Shown: positions 9,675 through 20,990, numbered from the stretch's first letter. The stretch is 64,000 nucleotides of DNA from Pseudomonas schmalbachii (GCF_017589465.1 NZ_JAELYA010000007.1:248001-312000); one strand, 5' to 3'. Notes: generated by a model not told the origin, from the sequence alone. Made by a program: numbers and translations.

Positions 9675-10733
9675 TCAGGCGTTGCCAGCCAGCTTCAGGC
9701 GAGCGGCCTGGGTGAAATCAAGCATGCGCTTCAGCGGCTTGATCGCCTTTGGAATCAGCGCGGGGTCGACGAAGATCTCGTTGCTTCCCTCGCGCAGGCA
9801 GGCCAGGGTGCGCTCCAGGGTGTTCATCGCCATCCACGGGCAGTGCGCGCAGCTGCGGCAGGCCGCACCGTTGCCGGCCGTGGGCGCCTCGATGAACTCC
9901 TTGTCCGGGCAGAGCTGCTGCATCTTGTAGAAGATGCCGCGGTCGGTGGCGACGATGAACGTCTTGTTCGGCAGCGTCTGCGCGGCCTTGATCAGTTGGC
10001 TGGTGGAACCCACCGCATCGGCCAGCTCGACCACCGACTCGGGCGACTCCGGATGCACCAGGATGGCCGCATCCGGATACAGCGCCTTGAGGTCTTCCAG
10101 CTGCTTCGCCTTGAACTCCTCATGGACGATGCAGGCGCCGTCCCAGAGCAGCATGTCCGCCCCGGTCTCGCGCTGGATGTAACGCCCCAGGTGCTGGTCC
10201 GGCGCCCAGAGGATCGGCTCGCCGTTGTCCATCAGGTGCTCGACGATTTCCACGGCGCAGCTGGAAGTCACCACCCAGTCGGCACGCGCCTTCACCGCCG
10301 CCGAGGTGTTCGCGTAGACCACCACGGTACGCTCCGGATGCTTGTCGCAGAACGCCGAGAATTCCTCGATCGGGCAGCCCAGGTCCAGCGAGCAGGTCGC
10401 GTCCAGGGTCGGCATCAGCACCCGCTTCTCCGGGTTGAGGATCTTCGCCGTCTCGCCCATGAAGCGGACGCCAGCCACCACCACCGTCTGTGCCGGATGC
10501 TGGTTGCCGAAGCGCGCCATCTCCAGGGAGTCGGATACGCACCCACCGGTTTCCTCGGCCAGCGCCTGGATCACCGGATCGCAGTAATAGTGCGCCACCA
10601 GCACTGCATTCTGTGCCTTCAGTTCCGCGGCGATCGCTGCGCGATAGTCGGCTTCTTCCTGCGCGGTCAGCGGCTTGGGCTGCTTGGCGGCGAGGTGAGC
10701 CTGTACCAGAAGGCGTTCGGATATCTGCGTCAT
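9675..10733 (-). CDS. nadA: Quinolinate synthase
   Basis: A 352-residue [4Fe-4S] enzyme that condenses iminoaspartate with dihydroxyacetone phosphate to quinolinate in de novo NAD synthesis. Cluster cysteines are recognisable in [23 protein letters not shown] and the C-terminal [23 protein letters not shown] is the N-terminal signature. It is monocistronic. In PAO1 its neighbour is the PQS operon and mvfR; here the next gene upstream is tRNA-Lys. Confidence 0.97.
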   Translation of the reverse strand: MTQISERLLVQAHLAAKQPKPLTAQEEADYRAAIAAELKAQNAVLVAHYYCDPVIQALAEETGGCVSDSLEMARFGNQHPAQTVVVAGVRFMGETAKILNPEKRVLMPTLDATCSLDLGCPIEEFSAFCDKHPERTVVVYANTSAAVKARADWVVTSSCAVEIVEHLMDNGEPILWAPDQHLGRYIQRETGADMLLWDGACIVHEEFKAKQLEDLKALYPDAAILVHPESPESVVELADAVGSTSQLIKAAQTLPNKTFIVATDRGIFYKMQQLCPDKEFIEAPTAGNGAACRSCAHCPWMAMNTLERTLACLREGSNEIFVDPALIPKAIKPLKRMLDFTQAARLKLAGNA

Positions 10734-10876
10734 GTCTATTTAACCTGGTGGAGCGACTGCTGATTATGCTCGCAATTTTATCACTGAGAGCCCGCCGAAA
10801 GTCGCGCCGATCCTGCCAAAAGAGAATGCCAAGTCGGATACAGCGGAGCCTGCGGCCGGATTGTCCGCTCGGAAAA

Positions 10877-10915
10877 ATGCAAAAAGCCCGCTAACTCTGG
10901 GAGTTGCGGGCTTTC
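10877..10915 (-). terminator. Intrinsic terminator of tRNA-Lys
   Basis: On the minus strand, stem AGCCCGCAACTC / AGTTAGCGGGCT (short loop) runs into a T-tract, 10 bases past the tRNA 3' end. Confidence 0.85.
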
Positions 10916-10925
10916 TGGGGAATGT

Positions 10926-11001
10926 TGGTGGGTCGTGTAGGATTCGAACCTACGACCAATTGGTTAAAAGCCAACTGCTCTACCGACTGAGCTAACGACC
11001 C
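10926..11001 (-). tRNA. tRNA-Lys (anticodon UUU)
   Basis: A 76-nt minus-strand cloverleaf with acceptor arms GGGTCGT / ACGACCC, encoded CCA, D-arm GCTC...GAGC, anticodon loop CTTTTAA (anticodon UUU) and T-arm GTAGGTTCGAATCCTAC. Confidence 0.97.
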
Positions 11002-11013
11002 AACGCGAGGCGT

Positions 11014-11041
11014 ATATTACTGATTTTTATCGCAAAAACAA
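11014..11041 (-). promoter_or_regulatory. Putative sigma-70 promoter of tRNA-Lys
   Basis: On the minus strand TTGTTT (11036-11041) and TAATAT (11014-11019) are 16 bases apart, followed by a GC-rich discriminator (ACGCCTCGCG) typical of stringently controlled stable-RNA promoters, about 12 bases before the tRNA 5' end. Confidence 0.6.
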
Positions 11042-11059
11042 CACCCTTTGAAAAAAATT

Positions 11060-11734
11060 TCAGAAATAGCGGGTTGGGTCCGCTACACCTGCAGCGGCAA
11101 AGCCGTCGGCACGCAGGCGGCAGCTGTCACATTTGCCACAGGCACGGCCGTCGTCATCCGCCTGGTAGCAGGAAACCGTCAGGCTGTAATCCACGCCACG
11201 CGCCAGGCCGGCCTGGACGATCTGCGCCTTGGACAGGTACTGCAGCGGCGCCTGGATACGGAAACCGTCCCCCTCGACACCGGCCTTGGTCGCCAGATTG
11301 GCCAGGCGCTCGAAGGCTTCGACGAACTCCGGACGGCAATCCGGATAGCCCGAATAGTCCACGGCGTTCACGCCAATGAAGATGTCGCGAGCACCGAGCA
11401 CCTCCGCCCAGCCCAGGGCCAGCGACAGGAACACGGTATTGCGCGCCGGGACGTAGGTCACCGGGATGCCTTCGCTCGGCGTCTCCGGAACATCGATGCT
11501 GCTGTCGGTCAGCGCGGAGCCGCCGATGCCATTGAGGTTCAGCCCGATCACCTTGTGCTCGATGACGCCCAGTTGCCGGGCGACCTGCTCGGCCGCCCGC
11601 AATTCCGCGCGATGACGCTGGCCGTAGTCGAAGCTCATGCTGTAGCAGTCGTAGCCTTCCGCCCTGGCCATGGCGACCACGGTCGCCGAGTCGAGTCCGC
11701 CCGAGAGCAGGATTACCGCCTTCTTCCGATCCAT
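11060..11734 (-). CDS. queC: 7-cyano-7-deazaguanine synthase
   Basis: A 224-residue ATP-dependent enzyme converting 7-carboxy-7-deazaguanine to preQ0 in queuosine biosynthesis. The PP-loop SGGLDSATV is at residues 11-19, and the zinc site is the C-terminal CYQ...CGKCDSC cluster. ATG 11734 has AGGAG upstream and gives the family N-terminus [13 protein letters not shown]. It follows queE by 17 bases, so the two form an operon. Confidence 0.96.
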   Translation of the reverse strand: MDRKKAVILLSGGLDSATVVAMARAEGYDCYSMSFDYGQRHRAELRAAEQVARQLGVIEHKVIGLNLNGIGGSALTDSSIDVPETPSEGIPVTYVPARNTVFLSLALGWAEVLGARDIFIGVNAVDYSGYPDCRPEFVEAFERLANLATKAGVEGDGFRIQAPLQYLSKAQIVQAGLARGVDYSLTVSCYQADDDGRACGKCDSCRLRADGFAAAGVADPTRYF

Positions 11735-11751
11735 AATTCGCTTGCTCCTGT

Positions 11752-12399
11752 TCAGTGACCCGGCTCGTCGTTCCAGAGAATCTTGTGCAACTGCAACTGC
11801 AGGCGCACCGGCAGATTGTCGGAAACGATCCAGTCCGCCAGCGCGCGGGCATCGACCTGCTTGTGGCTTGGCGAGAACAGTACTTCGCCGGCGCGCTGCT
11901 CCAATCGGTACTCGATGAGCTTGGACACCGCCCAGTCGTAGTCCTCCCGCGAACAGATGACGAACTTCACCTGATCGTTGGCGGTCAGCTCGCCGAGGTT
12001 CTCGTAACGGTTGCGCGTCACTTCGCCGGAGCCTGGAGTTTTCAGATCGACCACGCGACTTACACGCCTGTCGGTAGCTGAAATGTCCAGCGCACCGCTG
12101 GTTTCCAGGGAAACTTCGTAACCGGCATCGCAGAGTCGCTGCAGCAGCGGAATGCAGTTCGGCTGCGCCAGCGGCTCGCCGCCGGTAACGCAGACATGCC
12201 GCGGCTTGTAGGCAGCCACGCGCTCGACGATCGCATCGAGGGAAAGAATATCGCCGCCGCTGAAGGCGTAGGCGGTATCGCAGTACTGGCAGCGCAGGGG
12301 ACAGCCGGTCAGGCGCACGAACACCGTCGGCAAGCCGGCAGTGCGCGTTTCCCCCTGCAGCGAGTAGAAAATCTCGGTAATTCGCAGGGTTTGTTGCAT
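11752..12399 (-). CDS. queE: 7-carboxy-7-deazaguanine synthase
   Basis: A 215-residue radical-SAM enzyme that ring-contracts 6-carboxytetrahydropterin to 7-carboxy-7-deazaguanine. The cluster motif is CPLRCQYCD near residues 31-39, in the shortened CxxxCxxC form, after the [11 protein letters not shown] opening. I place the start at 12399 (MQQTLRITE), since upstream residues lack family similarity. It is the first gene of the queE-queC pair, separated from cpoB by a terminator. Confidence 0.94.
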   Translation of the reverse strand: MQQTLRITEIFYSLQGETRTAGLPTVFVRLTGCPLRCQYCDTAYAFSGGDILSLDAIVERVAAYKPRHVCVTGGEPLAQPNCIPLLQRLCDAGYEVSLETSGALDISATDRRVSRVVDLKTPGSGEVTRNRYENLGELTANDQVKFVICSREDYDWAVSKLIEYRLEQRAGEVLFSPSHKQVDARALADWIVSDNLPVRLQLQLHKILWNDEPGH

Positions 12400-12470
12400 A
12401 TGAGCCACGGGCGTGACGGCGAAACAGGCCATCCGCCTCCGTTGCGGGAAATCGGGGCACGGATTCTAAC

Positions 12471-12499
12471 GAAAAAACCCGCGACAAGCGCGGGTTTTC
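12471..12499 (-). terminator. Terminator of the tol-oprL-cpoB operon
   Basis: On the minus strand, AAACCCGCG / CGCGGGTTT with a five-base loop is followed by a T-run, 19 bases after the cpoB stop. Confidence 0.85.
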
Positions 12500-12517
12500 G
12501 GATAGCGGCGTCTCAAG

Positions 12518-13351
12518 TCACTTGAGATTCTTCAGGTCGCGCTGGGCGAGCTGGGCAGCCGAGGTGCCCGGATACTGGGCCGCAACCTGCTGGAAAATGC
12601 CGCGCGCCCGGTCGGTATTACCGAGACGGCGCTCGACGTCGCCCAGCTTATACAGCGAATCCGCAACCTTGGGACTGTTCGGATAGACCTGGCTGACTTT
12701 GGCGAACGCCTGCCCGGCACCCTGCAGGTCGCCCTTGGCCAGATTCACTTCACCCAGCCAGTACTGCGCATTGCCGGCATACTGGCTGTTCGGATACTTG
12801 CGCAGGAAGGCATTGAACGCCTGGCTGGCCTTGTCGAAGTCCTTGGCCCTGATCAGGTCGAAGGCAGCGTCGTAATACAGCTTTTCCTTCGCCGGATCGG
12901 CAGGTTCGTTGCTGGCAGCCGGAGGCTGTGCCGCGCCTGCGCCAGCTGTAGCCCCGGCGGCGGTATTCGGCGCGCCAGCGGCAGGAGCATTCTGTACAGG
13001 GGCACCCGCACCACCAGCCGCGCCGCCACCGGAGAGGCGACGATCGAGATCCTGGTAGCGATCGAGGTTTTCCTGCTTCATCTGCTGGATCTGGTTCTGC
13101 TGCTCTTCCAGCATGCCGCGCAGGCGGGAAATCTCGTCCTGCATCTGCTGCAACTGCATGAACAGCTGTGCCTGTCCGGAGGCAGGGGTTGCTACCCCGC
13201 CTCCGGCATAGGCGCCTTCAGCACCTGCGGTGCCGTACCCCGACGGTGGATAGCTGCCACCGTAACCGGCATTGACATCTTCAACCGGAGCCGCAGCCGC
13301 TGCCATCATCGGCAGCGCGCTGACCATCAAGGCAAGGATTCGCAGGCGCAT
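12518..13351 (-). CDS. cpoB: Cell division coordinator CpoB (YbgF)
   Basis: A 277-residue periplasmic protein that couples Tol-Pal function to peptidoglycan synthesis. It has a signal peptide (1 to about 20, ...MMAAAAA), a coiled-coil trimerisation segment rich in Gln (about 60-100), a low-complexity Ala/Gly/Pro linker (about 105-150), and three TPR repeats from residue 155 (LYYDAAFDLIRAKDFDKA, then YAGNAQYWLGEVNLAKGD). It lies six bases after oprL, as the last gene of the Tol-Pal cluster. Confidence 0.94.
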   Translation of the reverse strand: MRLRILALMVSALPMMAAAAAPVEDVNAGYGGSYPPSGYGTAGAEGAYAGGGVATPASGQAQLFMQLQQMQDEISRLRGMLEEQQNQIQQMKQENLDRYQDLDRRLSGGGAAGGAGAPVQNAPAAGAPNTAAGATAGAGAAQPPAASNEPADPAKEKLYYDAAFDLIRAKDFDKASQAFNAFLRKYPNSQYAGNAQYWLGEVNLAKGDLQGAGQAFAKVSQVYPNSPKVADSLYKLGDVERRLGNTDRARGIFQQVAAQYPGTSAAQLAQRDLKNLK

Positions 13352-13357
13352 AAGGTC

Positions 13358-13864
13358 TTACTTCTTCAGTTCTACGCGACGGTTCTGAGCCCAGGACTGC
13401 TCGTCGTGGCCGGTGGCAACCGGACGCTCTTTACCGTAGGAGACCAGTTCCAGTTGAGCCGGGGAAACGCCCTGCAGAACCAGATAGCGCTGAACGGACT
13501 TGGAACGACGCTCGCCCAGAGCCATGTTGTACTCGCGAGTACCGCGCTCGTCGGTGTGGCCTTCCAGTACTACGCGCTGACCGCTGGAACGCAGGTCCTT
13601 GGCGTGTACGTCGAGAGCGCGCATGGCTTCCGGCTTCAGGTCGGAGCTGTCGTATTCGAAGTAGAAGGTGGTGATTGCACGCAGAGCGGCTTCGTCGCTC
13701 AGGCTGCCGTCAACGGCACCGCTGTTGGCACCGTAGCCAGCGTTCGGATCAACGCCGCCGTTTGCGCCTTCACCGGAAGCGTCGCCGCCCTTGGAAGAAC
13801 AGCCAACAGCTACAGCCATGGCCAGAGCCAGCGCAGCAAATTTGCCGAATTTCAGCATTTCCAT
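13358..13864 (-). CDS. oprL: Peptidoglycan-associated lipoprotein OprL (Pal)
   Basis: A 168-residue outer-membrane lipoprotein binding peptidoglycan. The lipobox ends at AVGC (residue 22). The OmpA-like domain covers about 60-168, with the diaminopimelate-binding signature [14 protein letters not shown]. Two ATGs are adjacent (13867 and 13864). I chose the second because it sits seven bases from AGGAG and matches P. aeruginosa OprL as I recall it. It lies between tolB and cpoB. Confidence 0.96.
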   Translation of the reverse strand: MEMLKFGKFAALALAMAVAVGCSSKGGDASGEGANGGVDPNAGYGANSGAVDGSLSDEAALRAITTFYFEYDSSDLKPEAMRALDVHAKDLRSSGQRVVLEGHTDERGTREYNMALGERRSKSVQRYLVLQGVSPAQLELVSYGKERPVATGHDEQSWAQNRRVELKK

Positions 13865-13916
13865 CATGTAACTCCTAATGAACCCCAGTGTATAAGTTTG
13901 AAACAGTTGGCAACCG

Positions 13917-15215
13917 TCAGTTCAGGAAAGGCGACCAGGAAGGCTCGCGTACGTCGCCCTGAGCGGTAGGAATAGGTATCCGAACGCGTCCGTTGATCGA
14001 GACGAGCATCAACGCGCCCCGGCCCTGCTGGCGGGTGGCGTAGATTAGCATGGTGCCATTAGGCGCAACAGTGGGAGAGTCGTCCAGCGTAGTGTTGGAA
14101 AGCACTCTCAGACTGCCCCGCTGCAGGTCCTGGGCAGCGATCTGGAAGTTGGTGTAACCATCCTGGCGGTGAACCATTACCAGGGTCTTTTCATCCGAGG
14201 AAAGTTTCGGATTGGCGTTGTAGTTGCCAATGAAAGTTACCCGCTCGGTCGAACCGCTGTTGATATTCATCCGGTAAACCTGCGGTTTTCCGCCACGGTC
14301 CGAAGTGAAGTACAGGGTCGAACCATCCTTGCCCCAGAACGGCTCGGTATCGATGGCCCCGTTGTTGGTCAGGCGGCGCAGTTGGCGCGAACCCAGATCC
14401 ATCAGGTAGATCTCCGGGTTGCCATCGCGGGACAGCACGAAGGCCAGGCGATTGCCGTCCGGCGAGAACGCCGGGGCGCCGTTGAGGCCTTCGAAGTTGC
14501 TGATCTGCTCGCGGCGACCGGTGTCGATGTACTGCATGAAGATGCGCGGACGCTTCTGCTCGAACGAGACATAGGCGATACGGCGGCCGTCCGGCGAGAA
14601 GCGCGGCGAAAGGATCGGCTCGCGCGACTGCAGCAGGGTCACCGAACGCGCGCCGTCATAGTCGGAGCGCTGCAGGGTGTAGCGGGTGTTGTCGACCGAG
14701 AAGCGCTCGGCGGTGACATAGAGCATCTTGGTGGAGAAGGCACCCTTGACGCCGGTGAGCTTCTCGAACGCCTGGTCGGCGATGAAGTGCGACATGTCAC
14801 GCAGCTGATCGGTGCTGCCACCGACGCTGCCGGTGAGCACCTGCTGCTGGGTCGCCACGTTGAACAGGCCGTACTGGATCTGCAGGCGGCCGCCGGCCGG
14901 CACGATGTTGCCGATCAGCACGTACTGCGCACCGATGGCGCTCCAGTCGCGATAGATCACTTCGCTGGCCTGGGCCGGCTGGCTGATCATGTTCTGCCGC
15001 GGAATGGGCTCGAAGTAGCCCGAATTGCGCAGGTCGTTGCCGATGATGTTGGACATGTCCTCGGGCAGCACGTTGCCACCCTGCCAGCCGAACGGCACTA
15101 CGGCGATCGGCACGGCACGATCGGTACCGCTGGACACCACCAGCGGGTCGGCCGCCTGCGCCAGGCCGACGAATGCGACCAATGCGAAGAGCGCATTGCG
15201 AATCAGGTTAATCAC
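13917..15215 (-). CDS. tolB: Tol-Pal system protein TolB
   Basis: A 432-residue periplasmic protein with a signal peptide (1 to about 21, ...VGLAQA), an N-terminal alpha/beta domain and a C-terminal six-bladed beta-propeller built from repeats such as [22 protein letters not shown] and [15 protein letters not shown]. It links TolA at the inner membrane to Pal at the outer membrane. Its start overlaps the tolA stop by four bases (ATGA-type coupling). Confidence 0.97.
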   Translation of the reverse strand: MINLIRNALFALVAFVGLAQAADPLVVSSGTDRAVPIAVVPFGWQGGNVLPEDMSNIIGNDLRNSGYFEPIPRQNMISQPAQASEVIYRDWSAIGAQYVLIGNIVPAGGRLQIQYGLFNVATQQQVLTGSVGGSTDQLRDMSHFIADQAFEKLTGVKGAFSTKMLYVTAERFSVDNTRYTLQRSDYDGARSVTLLQSREPILSPRFSPDGRRIAYVSFEQKRPRIFMQYIDTGRREQISNFEGLNGAPAFSPDGNRLAFVLSRDGNPEIYLMDLGSRQLRRLTNNGAIDTEPFWGKDGSTLYFTSDRGGKPQVYRMNINSGSTERVTFIGNYNANPKLSSDEKTLVMVHRQDGYTNFQIAAQDLQRGSLRVLSNTTLDDSPTVAPNGTMLIYATRQQGRGALMLVSINGRVRIPIPTAQGDVREPSWSPFLN

Positions 15216-16261
15216 AGACTCAGGTCCTCCGGTTTGAAAATCATTCGGCGCTGCCGGTAAAGGCTGTCGAAAGTCGCCCGATCCAACTGCTGCATCTCGG
15301 GAATCCGCCCGACGTTGCGCACTGCCGCGACCGCAGAACTGTCGAACGGCGAATCACCGCTCGAACGGGTCACGCTGACATTGGTGATGGTGCCGTCCGG
15401 CAGCATCTGGATCAGCACTTCTACACTCATTCCGTTACGCGCCGACGGCGGGCGGGTCCATTGCTGGCTCACCAGGCTGACGATCAGATCGTCGAAGCTG
15501 CCGGCCACCTGGCTACCCTGCTCGTCCGCCAGGGCCTGCTGGCGTTGCGTATCGTCCGAAAGCAGCTCGGCCAGGGCCTGCGCCTTCTTGTCTTCCTGGG
15601 CCTTGCGCGCTGCCGCTGCGGCCGCTTTCTTCTTCGCAGCCTCGGCAGCCGCCTTCTTCTTGGCCTCTTCCGCCGCTGCCTTTTTCTTCGCCGCCTCCGC
15701 AGCAGCCACTTTCTTGGCTTCTTCGGCAGCCTTTTTCTTCTCCGCCTCGGCAGCAGCCTTCTTCTTGGCCTCTTCCTCGGAGCGCTTCTTGGCTATGTCA
15801 GCCTGCTTCTTCGCTTCAGCCGCCTTGGCGTCCGCTGCTTTCTTTGCTTCGTCGGCCTTCTTCGCATCCGCCGCTTTCCTGGCTTCGGCAGCCTTCGCCG
15901 CTTCGGCAGTTTTTTCAGCCTCTGCCGCCTTTCGAGCGTCGTCGGCTTTCTTTTGTTCCGCCGCCTTGGCCGCCGCTATCTTCTGTTGCTCGACCTTCTT
16001 TTGCTCCAGCTGTTCGACTTCGTACTGCTTGGCAGAGGTCTTCTTCGACTCTCCGGCGATTTTCTGGTTGGTCTGCTGGGTCGCCTGGCTCTTGGACTTC
16101 AGCTGGTAGAGCGTGGCCTGGACGATCGGCCGCGAAGGCGGCAGTTCAGGCGCCGTCGCCCAACTGACGAAGAGCATGGCGAAAACCAGCACGTGCAGGG
16201 CAACCGCCAGCACGACCGGCCAGAAGTAACTTTCCGAAGGAGAGCGTTCGTGTTGGATCAA
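15212..16261 (-). CDS. tolA: Tol-Pal system protein TolA
   Basis: A 349-residue inner-membrane-anchored protein spanning the periplasm. One membrane helix occupies about residues 13-35. A long Ala/Lys/Glu-rich helical domain covers about 75-230, encoded by many imperfect AAEAKKK-type repeats, and a globular C-terminal domain (about 240-349) would bind TolB and Pal. It is two bases after tolR and overlaps tolB by four bases. Low-complexity coding makes this stretch prone to length change. Confidence 0.96.
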   Translation of the reverse strand: MIQHERSPSESYFWPVVLAVALHVLVFAMLFVSWATAPELPPSRPIVQATLYQLKSKSQATQQTNQKIAGESKKTSAKQYEVEQLEQKKVEQQKIAAAKAAEQKKADDARKAAEAEKTAEAAKAAEARKAADAKKADEAKKAADAKAAEAKKQADIAKKRSEEEAKKKAAAEAEKKKAAEEAKKVAAAEAAKKKAAAEEAKKKAAAEAAKKKAAAAAARKAQEDKKAQALAELLSDDTQRQQALADEQGSQVAGSFDDLIVSLVSQQWTRPPSARNGMSVEVLIQMLPDGTITNVSVTRSSGDSPFDSSAVAAVRNVGRIPEMQQLDRATFDSLYRQRRMIFKPEDLSL

Positions 16262-16263
16262 GA

Positions 16264-16722
16264 TCAGGGAGCCTCGGTAATCAACCCGACGTTTCCAACG
16301 CCGGCTTTCTGCAGGCCACCCATGACGGCCATGACGGAGCCGTAGTCGACAGACTTGTCGCCACGGACGAAGACCTGGACCTGCTTACCCTGGCGGCTGT
16401 TCTCGGCCATGATGCCGCTGGCAGCATTGACCAGCTGATCGAGGTCGACCGCCGTCTCGCTGGACTTGCCCTGATCCGGGTCGACTTCGGCGCCCATGTT
16501 CCAGTAATAGGACTTGTCGGCCTTGATCGAGATGGTCAGAACCCGCGAATTGTTGTCTTGCGGCAACGCCTCGCTGGAAACCTTGGGCAGGTCGACCTTG
16601 ACCCCCTGGTTGAGCATCGGCGCGGTCACCATGAAAATCACCAGCAGTACCAGCATCACGTCGATGTAAGGCACCACGTTCATTTCCGCGACCGGCTTGC
16701 GCTTGTGACGAACCCTTGCCAT
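16264..16722 (-). CDS. tolR: Tol-Pal system protein TolR
   Basis: A 152-residue ExbD/TolR protein with one membrane helix (about 17-38) carrying the proton-conducting aspartate (PYIDVMLVLLVIFMV) and a periplasmic C-terminal domain. With TolQ it forms the motor energised by the proton motive force. It lies 13 bases downstream of tolQ. Confidence 0.97.
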   Translation of the reverse strand: MARVRHKRKPVAEMNVVPYIDVMLVLLVIFMVTAPMLNQGVKVDLPKVSSEALPQDNNSRVLTISIKADKSYYWNMGAEVDPDQGKSSETAVDLDQLVNAASGIMAENSRQGKQVQVFVRGDKSVDYGSVMAVMGGLQKAGVGNVGLITEAP

Positions 16723-16735
16723 ATCGGCTTACCTC

Positions 16736-17431
16736 TCAGTCGTCGCTGGCGTGCACTTTGCGGTGCAGGATGGCCTGGAATTCGTCGGCGAAGGTGTAGT
16801 AGCGGCCGATCAGGGTTTCCGAGCGTGCGGCGAAACGGTTGTAGGCGATGACCGCCGGAATCGCGGCGAACAGGCCGATCGCGGTGGCGATCAGGGCTTC
16901 GGCGATACCCGGGGCGACAGTCGCCAGGGTCGCCTGCTGCACGGTAGCCAGGCCACGGAAGGAGTTCATGATGCCCCATACGGTGCCGAACAGGCCGATG
17001 TACGGGCTGGTGGAGCCGACGGTGGCGAGGAACGGCAGGCTGGTTTCCAGCTTCTCTTCCTCACGCGAGATGGCCACGCGCATGGCGCGCGAGACGCCTT
17101 CCATCACCGCATCCGGATCAACGCCGGACTGCTGGCGCAGACGCGAGAATTCCTTGAAGCCGGCACGGAAGATCTGCTCGACACCGGAATCCGGGTCGGG
17201 GTTGCTGCCTGCCTGGCGATACAGCTTAGACAGGTCGATGCCCGACCAGAAGCGTTCTTCGAAGTTTTCCAGGGCCTTCTTGGCCGAGCGCATCATGTTG
17301 CTGCGCTGGAAGATCATGATCCATGAGGTGACCGAGGCGGCCACCAGGGTCAGCATGACCAGTTGCACCACCAGACTGGCGTTACTGATCAGGCTCCACA
17401 TGGAGGTATGGTCGACGACGTTCGGTTCCAC
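16736..17431 (-). CDS. tolQ: Tol-Pal system protein TolQ
   Basis: A 231-residue MotA/TolQ/ExbB-type inner-membrane proton channel with three membrane helices (about 17-38, 135-160, 172-195). The start is GTG at 17431: it follows AGGAGAATAAC directly and yields the family N-terminus (M)EPNVVDHTSMWSLI, whereas upstream in-frame codons lie inside ybgC. The ribosome site is in the last codons of ybgC and only one base separates the genes, so translational coupling is likely. Confidence 0.95.
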   Translation of the reverse strand: MEPNVVDHTSMWSLISNASLVVQLVMLTLVAASVTSWIMIFQRSNMMRSAKKALENFEERFWSGIDLSKLYRQAGSNPDPDSGVEQIFRAGFKEFSRLRQQSGVDPDAVMEGVSRAMRVAISREEEKLETSLPFLATVGSTSPYIGLFGTVWGIMNSFRGLATVQQATLATVAPGIAEALIATAIGLFAAIPAVIAYNRFAARSETLIGRYYTFADEFQAILHRKVHASDD

Positions 17432-17432
17432 G

Positions 17433-17882
<450 letters not shown>

Positions 17883-17931
17883 CTAGAACCAAGTCAGGGC
17901 TTTGCCAATTGCCAATCGCCCACAAATGCAA

Positions 17932-18990
17932 TTAATTACCATCTTCAGGGGAGAACAGATCAGATGCCATGTTCTCTCCCATCCGCCCAGGCAGCTTCAG
18001 ACCGAAGTGCAGATAGGCGTGCCGGGTTACCACGCGCCCTCGCGGCGTGCGCATGATATAGCCTTGCTGGATCAAATAGGGCTCCAGCACGTCCTCAATT
18101 GTGTGTCTTTCTTCACCAATGGCCGCGGCCAGGTTGTCGATGCCCACCGGCCCGCCGTCGAACTTGTCGATCATGGTCAGCAGCAGGCGGCGATCCTGGT
18201 GATCGAAGCCGCGCTCGTCGACGTCGAGCAGGTTCAGCGCCTTGTCGGCGATATCGTTGCTGATCCGTCCATTGCCACGCACTTCGGCGAAATCGCGCAC
18301 CCGTCGCAGCAGGCGGTTGGCGATACGTGGCGTACCCCGGGCTCGGCGGGCGATCTCATAAGCGCCTGCCGGTTCGATGATCAACCCGAGGATTGCGGCC
18401 GAGCGGCTGACAATGGTGGTCAGGTCGTCGACGCTATAGAACTCCAGACGCTGGACGATACCGAAGCGGTCACGCAGCGGATTGGTCAGCATGCCGGCGC
18501 GGGTCGTCGCACCGACCAGGGTGAACGGCGGCAGATCGAGCTTGATCGAGCGCGCTGCCGGCCCTTCGCCGATCATGATGTCCAGCTGGAAATCTTCCAT
18601 GGCCGGATACAGCACTTCCTCGACGACCGGGGACAGCCGGTGAATCTCGTCGACGAACAGCACGTCGCCCGGTTCGAGATTGGTCAGCAGCGCCGCCAGG
18701 TCGCCCGGACGCTCCAGCACAGGACCGGAAGTACTCTTGATCGCCACGCCCATTTCCTGGGCGATGATGTTGGCCAGCGTGGTCTTGCCCAGGCCCGGCG
18801 GTCCGAAGATCAGCGTGTGGTCGAGGGCTTCCCGGCGCCCCTTGGCGGCCTGGATGAACAGCTCCATCTGCTCGCGCACGCTCGGCTGGCCGATATAGTC
18901 GGACAGGCTCAGCGGACGAATGGCACGATCCAGCTGCTCCTCGCGTTCACGGCTGGAGACGGCGGAAATCAGGCGATCGGATTCGATCAT
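17932..18990 (-). CDS. ruvB: Holliday junction branch migration helicase RuvB
   Basis: A 352-residue AAA+ motor that drives branch migration with RuvA. It has Walker [12 protein letters not shown] near residues 64-74, Walker [11 protein letters not shown], sensor 1 GATTRAG, and a C-terminal winged-helix domain containing [17 protein letters not shown]. It starts four bases after ruvA and belongs to the ruvCAB operon. Confidence 0.98.
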   Translation of the reverse strand: MIESDRLISAVSSREREEQLDRAIRPLSLSDYIGQPSVREQMELFIQAAKGRREALDHTLIFGPPGLGKTTLANIIAQEMGVAIKSTSGPVLERPGDLAALLTNLEPGDVLFVDEIHRLSPVVEEVLYPAMEDFQLDIMIGEGPAARSIKLDLPPFTLVGATTRAGMLTNPLRDRFGIVQRLEFYSVDDLTTIVSRSAAILGLIIEPAGAYEIARRARGTPRIANRLLRRVRDFAEVRGNGRISNDIADKALNLLDVDERGFDHQDRRLLLTMIDKFDGGPVGIDNLAAAIGEERHTIEDVLEPYLIQQGYIMRTPRGRVVTRHAYLHFGLKLPGRMGENMASDLFSPEDGN

Positions 18991-18994
18991 CGGT

Positions 18995-19600
18995 CTAGAC
19001 CATGCCTTTCAATGAGCGTCGGATGAGTTCTTCGCTGGACAAACCTTCCTCCTGCACGGCGGCCACGGCGCGGCTCGCCTCCTGCGGCTTGAAGCCAAGC
19101 GCGATCAACGCGCTGACGGCATCCGCCTCGGCGCTTGAGACTACCGCCGCCGACTTCGGTTCCACCACCAGCGGTGCGATCGACGGGATGCTCTCCCAGG
19201 CCTTGAAGCGATCCTTGAGTTCCACCAGCAGGCGCTCGGCGGTTTTCTTGCCGACCCCCGGAATCTTCACCAGCGTGGAAGTGTCCTGCGCCTGCACGCA
19301 GCGCACCAGCTCATCGACTTCCAGCCCGGACATCAGCGCCAGCGCCAGCTTCGGCCCCACGCCATTGAGCCGGATCAACTCGCGGAACAGCTCGCGTTCA
19401 CGCTTCTCGGCGAAACCGTAGAGCAGGTGCGCGTCCTCACGAACGACCAGATGCGTGTGCAGGGTCACCAGCTCTCCCAGCGACGGCAAGCGGTAGAGAG
19501 TGGTCATCGGGACCTCCAGCTCATAACCGATGCCGTTCACATCGAGAATCAGGTGTGGCGGTTGCTTTTCCGCCAGGGTGCCACGCAGACGTCCAATCAC
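18995..19600 (-). CDS. ruvA: Holliday junction DNA-binding protein RuvA
   Basis: A 201-residue protein with an OB-fold domain I (1 to about 65), two HhH motifs in domain II ([14 protein letters not shown] and [16 protein letters not shown]) and a RuvB-binding domain III (about 150-201, ending [15 protein letters not shown]). The tetramer binds Holliday junctions and loads RuvB. Confidence 0.98.
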   Translation of the reverse strand: MIGRLRGTLAEKQPPHLILDVNGIGYELEVPMTTLYRLPSLGELVTLHTHLVVREDAHLLYGFAEKRERELFRELIRLNGVGPKLALALMSGLEVDELVRCVQAQDTSTLVKIPGVGKKTAERLLVELKDRFKAWESIPSIAPLVVEPKSAAVVSSAEADAVSALIALGFKPQEASRAVAAVQEEGLSSEELIRRSLKGMV

Positions 19601-19643
19601 AGGTAACTGTCCTTAATAAATGTGCCCGACCGGTCCGAACCGG

Positions 19644-20168
19644 TCACAGGCGTAAACGACCGCCGCGCCGCCGCGCGCCCACCAGGCCATGCGGCACCAG
19701 GCTCTGCCGGGTGTGCGCGTGGCACAGGGCAATGGCCAGGGCATCCGAGGCATCGATCTGCGGCTTCTGGGTCAGCTTGAGCAGATGCATCACCATCATC
19801 TGTACCTGCTGCTTGTCCGCCGCGCCGGTTCCCACTATCGCCTGCTTGACCTGGGTCGCGGTGTACTCCGCGATCGCCAGCCCCTCTTCCGCTGCCGCGA
19901 CGATGGCCGCACCGCGGGCCTGACCGAGCTTGAGCGCGGAGTCGGCGTTACGCGCCATGAACACCTGCTCGATGCCCATCATGGTCGGCCCGTAGGTGCG
20001 GATCACTTCGCGCACACCACGGAAGACGATCTGCAGACGCTCGTGCAATTCACCATTCCCGGTGCGGATGCAGCCGGAAGCGACATACTCGCAGCCGCGG
20101 CCGGTATCGCGCACCACGCCGAAGCCGGTGATTCGCGAGCCGGGGTCGATACCGAGAATCAGAGTCAT
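19644..20168 (-). CDS. ruvC: Crossover junction endodeoxyribonuclease RuvC
   Basis: A 174-residue RNase H-fold resolvase. The catalytic acidic residues are D7 ([13 protein letters not shown]), E68 (GIEQVF) and the [14 protein letters not shown] pair near the C-terminus. It is the first ruv gene, separated from yebC by a stem-loop terminator and from ruvA by 43 bases. Confidence 0.98.
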   Translation of the reverse strand: MTLILGIDPGSRITGFGVVRDTGRGCEYVASGCIRTGNGELHERLQIVFRGVREVIRTYGPTMMGIEQVFMARNADSALKLGQARGAAIVAAAEEGLAIAEYTATQVKQAIVGTGAADKQQVQMMVMHLLKLTQKPQIDASDALAIALCHAHTRQSLVPHGLVGARRRGGRLRL

Positions 20169-20180
20169 ACGCCAGATACC

Positions 20181-20222
20181 AAAAGCCGGAAGCGGGAGCC
20201 CAGGCCCCAGCTTCCGGCTTGA
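20181..20222 (-). terminator. Probable terminator after yebC/pmpR
   Basis: On the minus strand AAGCCGGAAG / CTTCCGGCTT forms a stem with an 18-base loop and is followed by TTTT. It lies between yebC and ruvC. Confidence 0.65.
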
Positions 20223-20243
20223 TTGCCCAGGATTGCGACCGGA

Positions 20244-20990
20244 TCAGCCCAGCTGAGCCATTACCTCGTCCGGGATGTCCGCATTGGAATAGACATTCTG
20301 CACGTCATCCAGATCTTCGAGCATGTCGATCAGCTTAAGGACCTTCTGCGCGGTTTCCAGATCCAGGGTCGAAGTGGTCGACGGGATCATCGCGATTTCC
20401 GCCTCTTCGGCCTTGAAGCCAGCGGCGATCAGCGCCTCGTTGACCGAGATGAAGTCGGCGAAGCTGGTGAACACGTCGATGGAACCGTCATCGTTGGTGA
20501 CCACGTCATCGGCGCCGGCCTCGAGAGCGGCTTCCATCAACGCGTCCTCATTGACGCCCGGAGCGTAGCTGATCTGCCCCTTGCGCTCGAACATGTAGGC
20601 GACCGAACCATCGGTACCGAGGTTGCCGCCACACTTGCTGAAGGCATGACGCACTTCGGCCGCGGTGCGGTTACGGTTGTCGGTCATCGCCTCGACGATG
20701 ATCGCCACACCGCTCGGAGCGTAACCTTCGTAGGTCAGCTCCTCCATGTTGTCCGCGTCGTTGGAGCCCGCGCCGCGCGCGATGGCGCGATCGATGGTGT
20801 CGCGGGTCATGTTGGCGGTGAGCGCCTTGTCGACCGCCAGGCGCAGGCGCGGGTTGTCAGCCGGTACGCCGCCACCCTGCTTGGCCGCTACGGTCAGTTC
20901 GCGGATCAGCTTGGTGAAGATCTTGCCCTTCTTGGCGTCCTGACGCTCTTTGCGGTGTTTGATGTTGGCCCATTTGGAATGACCAGCCAT
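20244..20990 (-). CDS. pmpR: YebC/PmpR family transcriptional regulator
   Basis: A 248-residue protein with the family N-terminus [19 protein letters not shown], three domains and an acidic concave face. YebC-family proteins act as DNA-binding regulators or ribosome-associated factors. The PAO1 homologue PmpR (PA0964) was reported to repress pqsR/mvfR. Since mvfR is missing from its usual location in this window, that role may not apply here. It lies between aspS and ruvC. Confidence 0.94.
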   Translation of the reverse strand: MAGHSKWANIKHRKERQDAKKGKIFTKLIRELTVAAKQGGGVPADNPRLRLAVDKALTANMTRDTIDRAIARGAGSNDADNMEELTYEGYAPSGVAIIVEAMTDNRNRTAAEVRHAFSKCGGNLGTDGSVAYMFERKGQISYAPGVNEDALMEAALEAGADDVVTNDDGSIDVFTSFADFISVNEALIAAGFKAEEAEIAMIPSTTSTLDLETAQKVLKLIDMLEDLDDVQNVYSNADIPDEVMAQLG

